This document shows positions 1 through 10,190 of a stretch of DNA of 64,000 nt, one piece after another. The stretch covers positions 3,965,091 through 4,029,090 of the forward strand of contig RPFO01000156.1 of NCBI GenBank assembly GCA_009746045.1. Direction: 5' to 3'. The notes under the pieces are model-generated. The model worked only from the letters and a program-made list of their open reading frames with translations, ran no database searches and had not been told where the DNA came from. The position numbers and the translations under genes were made by a program. This DNA comes from Mesostigma viride. Its lineage: Eukaryota > Streptophyta > Mesostigmatophyceae > Mesostigmatales > Mesostigmataceae. The number at the start of each line of letters is the position of its first letter. The stretch's first letter is position 1.

Positions 1-425
1 AAGCCATGCATGTATCATCACCTCCCCCCCCCACCTTCGCCAGTGCATGTGTCTATATCATCACCTCCCCCCCCCACCTTCGCCAGTGCATGTGTCTATA
101 TCATCACCTCCCCCCCCCACCTTCGCCAGTGCATGTGTCTATATCATCACCTCCCCCCCACACCTTCGCCAGTGCATGTGTCTATATCATCACCTCCCCC
201 CCCCCACCTTCGCCAGTGCATGTTTCTATATCATCACCTCCCCCCCCCACCTTCGCCAGTGCATGTGTCTATATCATCACCTCCCCCCCCACCTTCGCCA
301 GGGCATGTGTCTATATCATCACCTCCCCCCACAACTTCGCGAGTGCATGTGTCTATAGCATCACCTCCCCCCACACCTTCGCCAGTGCATGTGTCTATAT
401 CATCACCTCCCCCCCACACCTTGGC
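1..425. repeat. 42-44 bp minisatellite, about 10 copies
   Basis: A direct tandem array. Each unit holds CATGTGTCTATATCATCACC, a run of 7-10 C, then CACCTTCGCCAGTG. Unit length varies because the C-run varies. The array begins at or before the window edge. Reading frames through it are open on both strands only because the unit lacks stops; I do not regard them as genes. It probably lies in an intron or upstream of the exon at 950. Confidence 0.93.
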
Positions 426-949
426 CAACATCCCTGTTTTCCGGTTGTGCCATGCTGTTTGGCAATCAGAACGTTACTTTGTCTTGTCATATCATGCCAA
501 CATCTTGCTGCTTATCTTGCTTTGTTAAATTGATTTATATTCAGGTAACTGCTGCTGATCCTTGTGGTTGTGATCGCAGTTCTTTGCACTCCTGGTCGCA
601 CAGCTGTACCCAGGCTTTGCCTGGTGGCCAGTTTTGAACCTTGTGTTCTCCAGCCGTGTCATTGCCCTCACGCTTTACCTATGTTGTATATCTCGCCGAC
701 AGAAGACAAATATGTAACATTGGTAGCTTGCCTAGTGTTCTCATCCCTAGACCATACGAGTTTCATGGTTCGCCTGACATATACACATCTCTAGCTACGA
801 TGCAGTGTCCGGTCAGAGCTGTGCTCCCATGCGCTCGGCTGTAGCTGTCCATGCGCTGGGTTTCACATTATTTTGCTAACGCTGGCCCCTACGTCCCGCC
901 CTCATGGCCACCCCACACCGCCCTGTGCGGTCCGGTTTGCCCCCACCAG
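426..949. other. no gene recognised (probable intron or flank)
   Basis: Moderate-GC sequence between the minisatellite and the exon at 950. I see no conserved domain. It ends in a pyrimidine-rich stretch and CAG at 947-949, a plausible 3' splice site. Confidence 0.4.
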
Positions 950-1052
950 CTGCTGCGTGGAGCAGATCGGCAGCGTGTATGGGCCCCGCTCCAAGCCCAT
1001 GAAGACGTTCAAGCGCACGATCCAAGAGCTCAACAAGGCCAAGTACCTGTGA
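950..1052 (+). CDS. probable terminal exon of an unrecognised protein
   Basis: After an acceptor-like CCCCACCAG, one split-codon base is followed by 33 codons and TGA. The peptide begins CCVEQIGSVYG and ends in a basic Lys-rich tail with KPMKTFKRT and LNKAKYL. The compact lysine-rich C-terminus and clean acceptor look coding, but I cannot name the family and no upstream exon is identified. A short imperfect echo of the last codons (GCAAGGCCAAGTAC) follows the stop. It could be a chance ORF. Confidence 0.4.
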
Positions 1053-1658
1053 CGGCATCAGCAAGGCCAAGTACCCGTAACGCTTGTCGGCATTCTCCAT
1101 GCGACCTTGTTGTCATCCTCAAGCGGTCAAGCCATGCACACAAAGACGGGCGTGCATGGACTAGGCACGGCGTTGCCCTCACCCCATCGTTGCGATGAGG
1201 GCAAACAGGCGTGATTGGACTTAATTTTTCCATGCCCCCCCGGGGTTGCAATTTTGATGATGATTATGATTTTATGCCCTGGTTTGCAGTGTCCGGGCCA
1301 TTGGGTACACCTTGCGCTCAAGTATTCATCCCAAACTGTAGTGGCAATGCATGCAGTACTGAAGCCACCTCACTCATGGGCTCACTAGCTATGCTCAATG
1401 CTGTCTTGATAATGACCAACAAGGGGAGCCACTTACAGCCACTAACCATGTGCCCAAGCGCTGCAAGAAGCCATATGCTGTCAGAAAGTTTTATTGTTTG
1501 ATAAGCATGCACGGTAACGGGAGTCCCCTTGACATGTCTGGGGAATGCTGTCATCTGATTTTAAGCAAGCAATCTGAGGCACCGTGAAAAGATTTTGTCA
1601 ATTCATAATTGAAAGCTAACGCCGGGCATGTTCGGCATATGCTGCGATGTGAAGATAT
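1053..1658. other. intergenic, nothing recognised
   Basis: A/T-richer sequence with no open frame showing a known domain and no clear repeat. It ends at the 8-bp target duplication of the next element. Confidence 0.5.
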
Positions 1659-1666
1659 GCAGCATA

Positions 1667-1769
1667 AGTAAGTAAGTACTTGCGTGTCATGCGCAAACGC
1701 ATGCCACGGAGTACTATGCTAATCTCATTAGAAAAAATAATTACACAACAGCTTAAACAAATATCGTCG
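1667..1769 (-). mobile_element. LINE-B 3'-end fragment with 8-bp TSD
   Basis: This is the last ~100 bp of LINE-B, whose longer copy ends at 51425, inserted in minus orientation with its (CTTA)n tail at the left. GCAGCATA occurs at 1659-1666 and again at 1770-1777, a target-site duplication. It is extremely 5'-truncated and non-coding. Confidence 0.8.
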
Positions 1770-1869
1770 GCAGCATATATGCGAATCATGCATGAAGATT
1801 GCAGTATCTAATATATCAATTAATGAAGTAATTATCACATGACTGCGTTACGTGGGTTCCAATACAAAG

Positions 1870-2060
1870 TATGGAGCCTTCAACCGATATACACAAGAAG
1901 GAGGGAGGGTGCCCTAGCTTCTCTCACTGCCACAAGTGGGCGGGCCACAGAGCGCTCTATCCACACTCCACAGCATGGTGGGATTCGTCCATCCATCCAT
2001 CCATTGGATCCGTGACTGCCCAACAGGAGCAGGTGTTTAATCAATTATTTAGCTCATTAT
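1870..2060 (+). mobile_element. LINE-C 3'-end fragment
   Basis: A few CCAT units are followed by GTGACTGCCCAACAGGAGCAGGTG and TTTAATCAATTATTTA. The same terminal arrangement (CCAT run, CGTGACTCCCC hairpin, A/T-rich tail) is seen at 5020-5070 and 55356-55430. No target duplication could be fixed. Confidence 0.5.
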
Positions 2061-2144
2061 GAATAACTCGTTTTCTGCTTGTTGTAAAGGGTTTCCATCC
2101 CCACCTAATTTTCTTTTTACTTTTTTACTTGGCTTATTCTTCTT

Positions 2145-2400
2145 AAGTAAGTAAGTAAGTACTTGTGTGTCATGCGCAAAGGCATGCCACGGAGTACTAT
2201 GCTAATCTCATTAGAAAAATAATTACACAAAAGTTTAAACAAATATCGTCTGCATCATCCCCCAACCGTTAAGCACTAGATGGGGATGTAATCCTCATCC
2301 GAGCTGTCCTCTACTGTAATGGCAGACGAGGCGGTAGTGTACCGGCTATCCTCAGGACCAATAACCTCCACCTGCGGACTTCTACCCTGGCTAGCAACGG
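2145..2400 (-). mobile_element. short LINE-B insertion with 11-bp TSD
   Basis: A 256-bp minus-strand copy of the LINE-B 3' end. It holds the last ~34 codons of the LINE-B ORF (acidic C-terminus ending SSDEDYIPI) and the 3' UTR with its (CTTA)n tail. TTATTCTTCTT is duplicated at 2134-2144 and 2401-2411. Its 5' boundary is nearly the same as that of the copy at 13364-13610. Confidence 0.88.
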
Positions 2401-2778
2401 TTATTCTTCTTGTTATTCTTGTATATAACCTAAGGCGTTTTAATTGGGCTCTGTCGCTCAGTCGTGGGCGGAAATTTGTCGGCTCCTTCCCCTTGTGGCC
2501 ACGGTGGCGCCTGACCTAGCTCTTGGACCCAGCGAGCCCCTACCCTTTCATCACCGCCATCCAGGATGCTTATGCTGAGATCCAGCAGGCCTGCACTACC
2601 GTCCGCACCGCTCAGGTCGCCCAACGCCGCCTTCCTTGGGGCACTCCCTCGGTTGCCACTTTCCTATCTACCGTGCGCAGCATTCCCTGCCCGCGTCATC
2701 AATAAACACCAGAAAACCTACGCGGGTATTCTGCACACGGCGGATTGGATGGCTCTTTTTGATGACCTCAACCTACGC

Positions 2779-3808
2779 AACCTGGTTACCGCCTTGCCGA
2801 CCTGATTTATGCGGATGATACCACCCTCATCGAGAGCCCCGAGCACATTCAGACCTGGCTGGACTGCCTGGGCCTGGAGGCGCGGGCGGTGGGGTTGGAG
2901 ATTAGTGTCAAAACCGAGGCGATGGTGATTGGGGCCTCCAGTAAACCACCGCTGCCGCGCCTGCTCGACGGGACGGAGGTCCCGTTCCGCGACCGCTTCA
3001 AGCTGTTGGGGAGCTGGCTTCCTGACACCGCCGACGATGTGGACACCCGCATCGGCCTCGCCTGGGCCAAGCTCCGTTCGCTCACACCCTACTGGCGCTC
3101 GAAGGGCCTGGGCGGGCACCGCAAGCGCATGCTCTTCAAGGTCCTCGTCCTCACGGTGCTCACGTATGGCGCCGAGGCGTGGACCCTCCCACCCAAACTG
3201 GCAGCTAGGCTAGACGGCACGGTTTACAGGATGCTCCGCCAGGTCCTTAACGTAGGGTTTTCCGAGCGTCCGTCATCCGAGTCTTTATATCATGGCATGC
3301 CTCGTGTTTCGGACGAGATTAGGCAGCGTAGGATAGCATTTGTAGGACACCTTGCCCGCACCAGCCAGGTCGACACCACCCTCGGTCTGGCCGGCCCCCA
3401 GCGGCTTGGCCAGCCAGGGCGGCACATTCTGACCTGGCCTGGCCCCGCGGACATTCCCAAACGGGTAGGGAAACCTGTCACGAACTACGTTCAGATGTTG
3501 CTGGACGACCTAGTGGTCCCAGCCCAGTTTGAGCACCGCATCCACTCGATCTCTCTCCCGTCTTTGGACTGTCACGCAGGACAAGACGCGGTGGAAGAAG
3601 ATTGTCAAGGCGCACACGCCCGACCCTGTGGGCAAGCCACCTCCCCCCAAGCGGAGGAGGCGTTTTGATGAGTAGCGTAGTTAGGATTTTCTAGATAGCT
3701 TAGCGCTAGTATAGTTCGATCACGCGGCTTCCTCCACCCCATCCATCATGGAATATGTGCTACATGACCTCCCCACGGAGGCATGTTATAATTTAATTTA
3801 ATTTTTTT
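2779..3808 (+). mobile_element. 5'-truncated LINE-A nested in RLE copy R1
   Basis: 1030 bp starting just before the RT catalytic motif (LIYADDTTLIE) and running through the RT C-terminal region (from 2889, stop near 3668), a ~150-bp 3' UTR, a terminal hairpin and an (AATTT)n tail. It is nearly identical to 15185-16215 on the other strand. AACCTACGC is duplicated at 2770-2778 and 3809-3817, fixing both ends and showing target-primed insertion with 5' truncation. The ORF has a frame change near its end relative to the long copy. Non-autonomous. Confidence 0.93.
3762..3786 (+). promoter_or_regulatory. LINE-A 3'-terminal hairpin
   Basis: The stem is ACATG, bulged A, CCTCC; the loop is CCAC; the stem is closed by GGAGG and CATGT. 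It sits just before the A/T-rich tail, where the element's reverse transcriptase would be expected to recognise its RNA. The same fold recurs in other LINE-A copies and in LINE-D with base-pair changes that preserve pairing. Confidence 0.7.
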
Positions 3809-4186
3809 AACCTACGCCCAAGCAAGCTGACCCCATAGGGGATTGGGGTCACCCTCGTGAAACGTAGATGCCCAGGGTCGCTCGTGGCTGTTCTCACTCT
3901 CGTTGCGGAGTGTGGGCTCGGCTTACCTCCCGGCTCTCCCCATGCCCCCCCCATTTGTCCTGCCGGCGCCCAGTCACTATCCGGTGGTGCTGCGACACCG
4001 ACTGTTTGTGGCCCGCAACCTCTTGTTCCCGCAGGGCGGCCCGGTGGTAGCTGCGGGCAGGCCTTGGACCCCCTGCATGGGACCCACTATATGTCATGCC
4101 ATGGTGGCCATTGGCCAACAGAATCAGAATTGGTACTTGTACTTGCACACTGTCCCATCCTGACGGTGGTGTTTGCCATGGTGCAG

Positions 4187-5070
4187 CCAGGTTAGACGCC
4201 GCAAGGCCCGAACCTTCAAAGAGCAGCTCGTAGAGGACATGGGGGGCCTAGGCCTCTCCGTGCTTGGGAAAAAGATGATGGACAACAAGGCCAAGTGGGC
4301 CCAGGTCATAGATAGAGGACAACACCCCCCCGGCAGTGGGGAAGGAGCGTGTTTGCAAACGCGGGAGATGCATGCTAGACAAGACCCCTAGGGTCGCGAG
4401 CACCATAGATATAGAATAGGATCAGTTTTTTGTAGATAGCCTGTAGATAGCTGCTGTAGATAGCTGTAGTAGGATTGCGTGTACCCATCCATCCATCCAT
4501 CCATCCATCCATCCATCCATCCATCCATCCATCCATCCATCCATCCATCCATCCATCCATCCATCCATCCATCCATCCATCCATCCATCCATCCATCCAT
4601 CCATCCATCCATCCATCCATCCATCCATCCATCCATCCATCCATCCATCCATCCATCCATCCATCCATCCATCCATCCATCCATCCATCCATCCATCCAT
4701 CCATCCATCCATCCATCCATCCATCCATCCATCCATCCATCCATCCATCCATCCATCCATCCATCCATCCATCCATCCATCCATCCATCCATCCATCCAT
4801 CCATCCATCCATCCATCCATCCATCCATCCATCCATCCATCCATCCATCCATCCATCCATCCATCCATCCATCCATCCATCCATCCATCCATCCATCCAT
4901 CCATCCATCCATCCATCCATCCATCCATCCATCCATCCATCCATCCATCCATCCATCCATCCATCCATCCATCCATCCATCCATCCATCCATCCATCCAT
5001 CCATCCATCCATCCATCCATCCGTGACTCCCCAAGTTACGGGAGCACGAGTATAATTAATTCACTAATTA
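4187..5070 (+). mobile_element. LINE-C 3' fragment nested in RLE copy R1
   Basis: It starts in the C-terminal coding end of a LINE related to LINE-B: 4190-4390 encodes RRKARTFKEQLVEDMGG and GLSVLGKKMMDNKAKW, comparable to the LINE-B end at ~51010-51120. A 3' UTR with TAGATAGC repeats, a very long CCAT array, a GTGACTCCC...GGGAGCAC hairpin and an AATTAATT tail follow. Near-identical nonamers ATGGTGCAG (4178-4186) and ATGGTCCAG (5071-5079) flank it as a target duplication with one change. Confidence 0.82.
4484..5022. repeat. (CCAT)n microsatellite, about 134 units
   Basis: An uninterrupted 4-bp repeat of ~539 bp in the 3' UTR of LINE-C. Shorter CCAT runs mark the same place in the other LINE-C ends (1990-2005, 55360-55375), so the tract is an inherited part of the element that has expanded here. 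Translations such as poly-(HPSI) are meaningless. Confidence 0.97.
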
Positions 5071-5892
5071 ATGGTCCAGTCCGTTTTCCCCCACACGAAC
5101 ATCCGGTCTGAGGATGCGGACGGCGCGGCTTTCTACTCCCCCAACCACCGACCTGACATCGTGGCTCTGGACTTTGAGGGAGCCGGCCGGCATGCACTTG
5201 CTCATTGACGTTTCTGTGGCTCGCCCCTTGACTGAGTCTTACGGCCATGTGGTTGGTGCCTCCCAGGCGGCAGGCTACACGGCGGATCGGGCTGAGCGGG
5301 CCAAGCTCACGGCCTATGGCGACGTCAGGCACCACCATGTGCCGTGTGGTGCCCTTTGTCTTGGAGGAGTTCGGGGCCATGGGGACCCTGACTGTAGGCT
5401 TTTTTGATAAGGAGTGTTACCGGCTTCGGGGGGACCGCCTAGCCGGATCGAGGGCCAGCGTGCCCCTTGGTCGGCGCGGACCTGGACGTCGTATACTGGC
5501 GCCAACGCCTTTTGGTAATGCGCTTACCCGGGCTACAGAGGTCACCCGCAGTATCGCAACAAGAATCGCAACTACGCAACTTTCCAGGAGGACCAAAAAA
5601 CACTTTTGTTCCGATTCTTGCGCGGACCGATTTGGACGAAAAGTTGCGAATCGGCCAGCGCGTGGTATCGCAACTAAAGATACACCCTGACGTGAAGTAT
5701 GTCACTCCTTGGCTGACCGGCGCGAAGAATCAACCGAACTGAAATGAGCGGCGTCAGAAAAATGCTATTATAGCCGCAGTCGCGCAACATCTAATGATGC
5801 GCACATTATCTCGGGCTGGTTTTTACTGCGTCTACACGCGTTAATCATCACGGGGGTGACGATGAAAGGTAGCACTTGTTATTAGCTTCTGT

Positions 5893-8021
5893 ATCATTTG
5901 TTGAGCTTCGCTCATTTTATATATGACGCGTGGACGGGCTCAAAGGGGACCGACCTGCCGTAGGTAGCGTAAGACTAGCGCTTGTCACGAGGGTACTGCA
6001 CCGGCCGGCCCTTTTTTGCGGCTGAGTGTGGTTCCGGAGTGCAGGCCTAGGTAGCTTCTAACGTACGTCACTAGACCTTTTACCTGCGCTAGCCGCCAGG
6101 CGTGGCGCAACTGTGATGGGCAGTCAGTCACCTTGTACTTGCGCCAGCCGGCAGGCCTGCGTGGCGCAATGTGAATGATAGTCAGTACTTAGAGTGGTGT
6201 AGGGGACGTAGGGAGGCCTCTTTTCAGCTTCGCAACTTGATCCCAGCATTTGCTGGCAAGGTCGGCTGGCCGCTATGGCGGCTGCGCTGAATGTAAGACG
6301 ATGCTATCGGCCTCTCCGGGCGTGGTGAGGCCTGGAATAAAGGTCTTTATGTACGCCACCTACCGTTACAGGCCACGGTAATGGTTGTTGGGTGGGGGGC
6401 TCTACGATTTGAGTAAAAGGGTGTGATTTCCGGCGCTGGGCCCACTGACGATTCCCCTCTACCCCTGGGTGCGGCAAGCAGCTTCCTGACACTGGGGAAG
6501 CTGCGTTTTCAGTCGGACAACGTCAGGGAAGGAGCCATACAGGCCAGGGCCAGCGGCTACGGTGGAAAGAATCACAGGTGGAGGCGAATCTGCCTTAAAC
6601 GTGGAGATGGCTAGCGCGGGGTGCCAGGGTAGCCCATAACTGCCAAGAGCCTGACAGCGGACCCGATCTTTCGGCCTGTGGCCAGCCGGGAGTTTCGGGG
6701 AGGATGCGGGGCTGGAGCAAATCTTGGTGGGAGGAGCGCGCTCTTCGTCATTGCCCAGTTTTTCAGCAAAGAATGTTCGCCTGGCGGGGCTGAAATTCTT
6801 GCTGTTTTATCGCCTTGTTTTTATCCTGTATGATGCATTATAGGAAAAGCGATAAAGAGTTCGGTTCAGCCAGGGGGGCATCTCTATGCCATAAAAAAAA
6901 ATTTCCTACAACAACACAAGCCCTGCCGTCAGGGCCTTGGCTAAGCAGTTTCCAAGCCAAGGCCTTGGTAGGGTAGAGGGCCTATCGCCACAAAGGTTTC
7001 AATGCCGGGAAATCCCAGCCTCGGGGGTGGGGCTGGTGATGGGTCCTGGGCTTGTCGGAGAGACGGTCCGGGGGCGTAAGGCCTAATGAGCAGCCGCTGG
7101 AAACCGCCCCCCTAACGGGGGGAACGACATGGGTGCCGCCTTGCGTCCGCCGGGAAACCGTAGCGGCCACACGGGGGCGGCAGTACAGCCGCGGCAGCAT
7201 GCGGGAGGGGGGCCAGGGGCGGAAAGAAACTCGGCACCAAGGTTGGCGATAGCCTTGGTGGCCAGGTAGGAGGTGTGGGGGCAACACCTTGTGTTCGAGT
7301 ATAATGCTGGGCCCCCAGCATGGTGCTACAATAACCAACTTGATAATGATGTGCACTGAGTTTGAAGGTGTGGTATAGGCTGTCCGTATAAAGCCTAGCA
7401 CACAAAAATGTAAAATAAATGTTTCTCTTGGTGGGAAGGAACTCCAATGGACCAAAAACAAGAAATGTATTTGTTGAGCTTCGCTCATTTTATATATGAC
7501 GCGTGGACGGGCTCAAAGGGGACCGACCTGCCGTAGGTAGCGTAAGACTAGCGCTTGTCACGAGGGTACTGCACCGGCCGGCCCTTTTTTGCGGCTGAGT
7601 GTGGTTCCGGAGTGCAGGCCTAGGTAGCTTCTAACGTACGTCACTAGACCTTTTACCTGCGCTAGCCGCCAGGCATGGCGCAACTGTGATGGGCAGTCAG
7701 TCACCTTGTACTTGCGCCAGCCGGCAGGCCTGCGTGGCGCAATGTGAATGATAGTCAGTACTTAGAGTGGTGTAGGGGACGTAGGGAGGCCTCTTTTCAG
7801 CTCCCCCCCACCCACCCACGCTGCTAAGAGGGGCAACACCTTGTGTTCGAGTATGCTGGGCCCCCAGCATGGTGCTACAATAACCAACTTGATAATGATG
7901 TGCACTGAGTTTGAAGGTGTGGTATAGGCTGTCCGTATAAAGCCTAGCACACAAAAATGTAAAATAAATGTTTCTCTTGGTGGGAAGGAACTCCAATGGA
8001 CCAAAAACAGGAAATGTATTG
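5893..8021. repeat. internal segmental duplication in the TIR transposon
   Basis: Block A (5893-6228) recurs at 7469-7801 and block B (7278-7471) at 7830-8021, nearly identical and in the same order. The simplest reading is tandem duplication of an A-middle-B unit followed by loss of the ~1-kb middle in the second unit. Block B includes an inverted TGCTGGGCCCCCAGCA. No coding domain is visible in A, B or the GC-rich middle (6230-7270). Confidence 0.85.
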
Positions 8022-8167
8022 AATTTTTCGCAACCAGTAGTTTTCGTATGATGTATTTCGCGTATTTCATCATCGTTCAGGGCCAGGAAAGTCTCGACGC
8101 AGTGATGAGATTGCCTTAAATTCTGTCATGAGATTGCTAGCTTTCCGCTAGCCTTCTTGCGGTTTCG

Positions 8168-8229
8168 GCATGGCGCAGTTTAGTGTACCTGCGGATACCG
8201 TCAACAAGGTAAAGTCGTCATATCATTCG
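8168..8229 (+). CDS. possible first exon inside the TIR transposon
   Basis: An ATG opens 20 codons (MAQFSVPADTVNKVKSSYHS) followed directly by a consensus donor GTAAGT. A second candidate coding stretch with several Cys and His lies at ~8498-8758. I recognise no family. It may be the start of a degenerate transposase gene or a captured host exon, or chance. Confidence 0.25.
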
Positions 8230-9427
8230 GTAAGTAATCTCGGACACGTTGTTGAAGGTTTGTGGTGTTAAGTTCGCTAACTTACTACTCCTGTGTACTA
8301 GTTTGTGGTTGTGGTTTTGTACAACCGTCGTTGTAAGATTTTCATCAGTTTTGTTCATGATTAGCTGCGTCTGTACCTAATTTTCTAGAATGACGATTGA
8401 TTTAACATCTAAAGAAGTTGTAGATGGTAGCACGATGGTTTCTATCGCCTAAATTCTTCAGGAAAGATGGTATCATGGCCAGTTTTTTGTCAGCCTTTTG
8501 GCTTTGCTAGTAAAGGACGCCTGTGCAGTTGTGCAGTCCATGCAACATCTATGGAGGCCCCAGTGCCTTGCTGACGTAGAAAAGAAGTTCGATGCAGTGT
8601 TTGTATATTTTCATCCTAGGCATGCATATGGAGGTCATTTCTCATGTTCTGGATGCATGGGTAACACCGCCCCTTGCACCCCCCTTGCTACGTGTACATT
8701 TGGGCCTTGGTTTGTGAAGACGTCCAATATTGCATTATCACTCAACATTGCATTGTAAGTATCTTTTTTATCGCACCTGTGCACCCCCCTGAGATTAGTG
8801 CTGTATTTAGCACCCATAGGACATTGCAACATGACTAATGACATGACCCCGAAGTAACTCCCTATATGCGTGTGCTTTGGTCCCAGTATGGACACTAGAT
8901 TGTTATCCGGCTGGTTTCTGGACATTATCATGCAAGGTGCAACCAGCCATAATTAGGGGTATAGAGTTACACACTGGTCATCCAAGGGTTAAGTGCAGGC
9001 CAGCGCGCGGTAAAATGGCGACTGTTGTGCATTAATATTAAAAAATTAAATTACGACACGCAGACGCTACGCGTTGATCAGGCGTCGCGTGACCGCCATG
9101 CGACCATTAATAGTTGCATGTCGCGTATATTACATCCTCAATGATGTGGAGGCGGAGATGGAATGAGTATCTATAATGTAACCTTGAGTGACAGGGTTGC
9201 TGGCGCCACGGCCCGAATCACTGTTATTACACTTGTATAATACTGAATTGGGTCACATGCATACCCCCACCGACGTACTTGGTGTTGGTATCCTTTATAT
9301 ATCCTGCCATGGACTGGAATCGTTGTCTCCTTGAATACATGTATGACTCACATGGGTCAGGGGGCCTGCCCATATTCACCACTATATTAATCCCTAAAAG
9401 GTGCTTACATTGTCCTAGGTCGCATTC

Positions 9428-10190
9428 ATGCATGCATTCGCGTATCCATGCATGCAATCACTTCCATCCCTGCAAGCATTCACGCATGCATCCATGCATG
9501 CAAACACCATCCATCCGTGCAAGCATTCACGTATCCATGCATGCAAACACCATCCACCCCAAGCATTCACACATTCATGCATGCAAACACCATATCCATC
9601 CATGCTATAGCATTCACGTATCCATGCATGCAAACACCACCCATCCGTGCAAGCATTCACGCATCCATGCATGCAAACACCATCCACCCAGGCAAGCATT
9701 CACGTATCCATGCATGCAAACACCACCCATCCGTGCAAGCATTCACGCATCCATGCATGCAAACACCATCCATGCACCCATGCAAGCATTCACGTATCCA
9801 TGCATGCAAACACCATCCACCCCAAGCTTTCAGGTATCCATGCATGCAAACACCACCCATCCATGCATGCAAACACCATCCACCCATGCAAGCATTCACA
9901 CATCCATGCATGCAAACACCATCCATCCCTGCAAGCATTTACGTATCCATGCATGCAAACACCATCCATCCCTGCAAGCATTCACGTATCCACGCATGCA
10001 AACACCATCCATCCCTGCAAGCATGAATGCAATATCGATTCGTGTAATTAGCACCAATCCTGCGAGCATCCATGCAATTACCACCCATCCTGCGAACATT
10101 CACGTGCAATCCATGCATATGCAGACACCGCCATCCATTCGATGCAAGCATTCACGTTTCCATGCAGCCACCCATCCTCGGCCCGCAGCA
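9428..10190. repeat. ~43-bp minisatellite inside the TIR transposon
   Basis: About 17 imperfect units built on CATTCACGTATCCATGCATG followed by CAAACACCATCCATCC, length varying by a few bases. It is rich in CATGCATG palindromes. Open frames with Cys/His-rich repeats through it are by-products of the repeat. Confidence 0.92.

Noticed and set aside
6-533. 175-codon Ser/Pro-rich frame at the window start
   Set aside because: Minisatellite translation; no start context or homology.
4388-5034. Long open frames of poly-(MDGW) and poly-(HPSI)
   Set aside because: They are translations of the CCAT microsatellite in a retroelement 3' UTR; open in all frames because the unit lacks stops.
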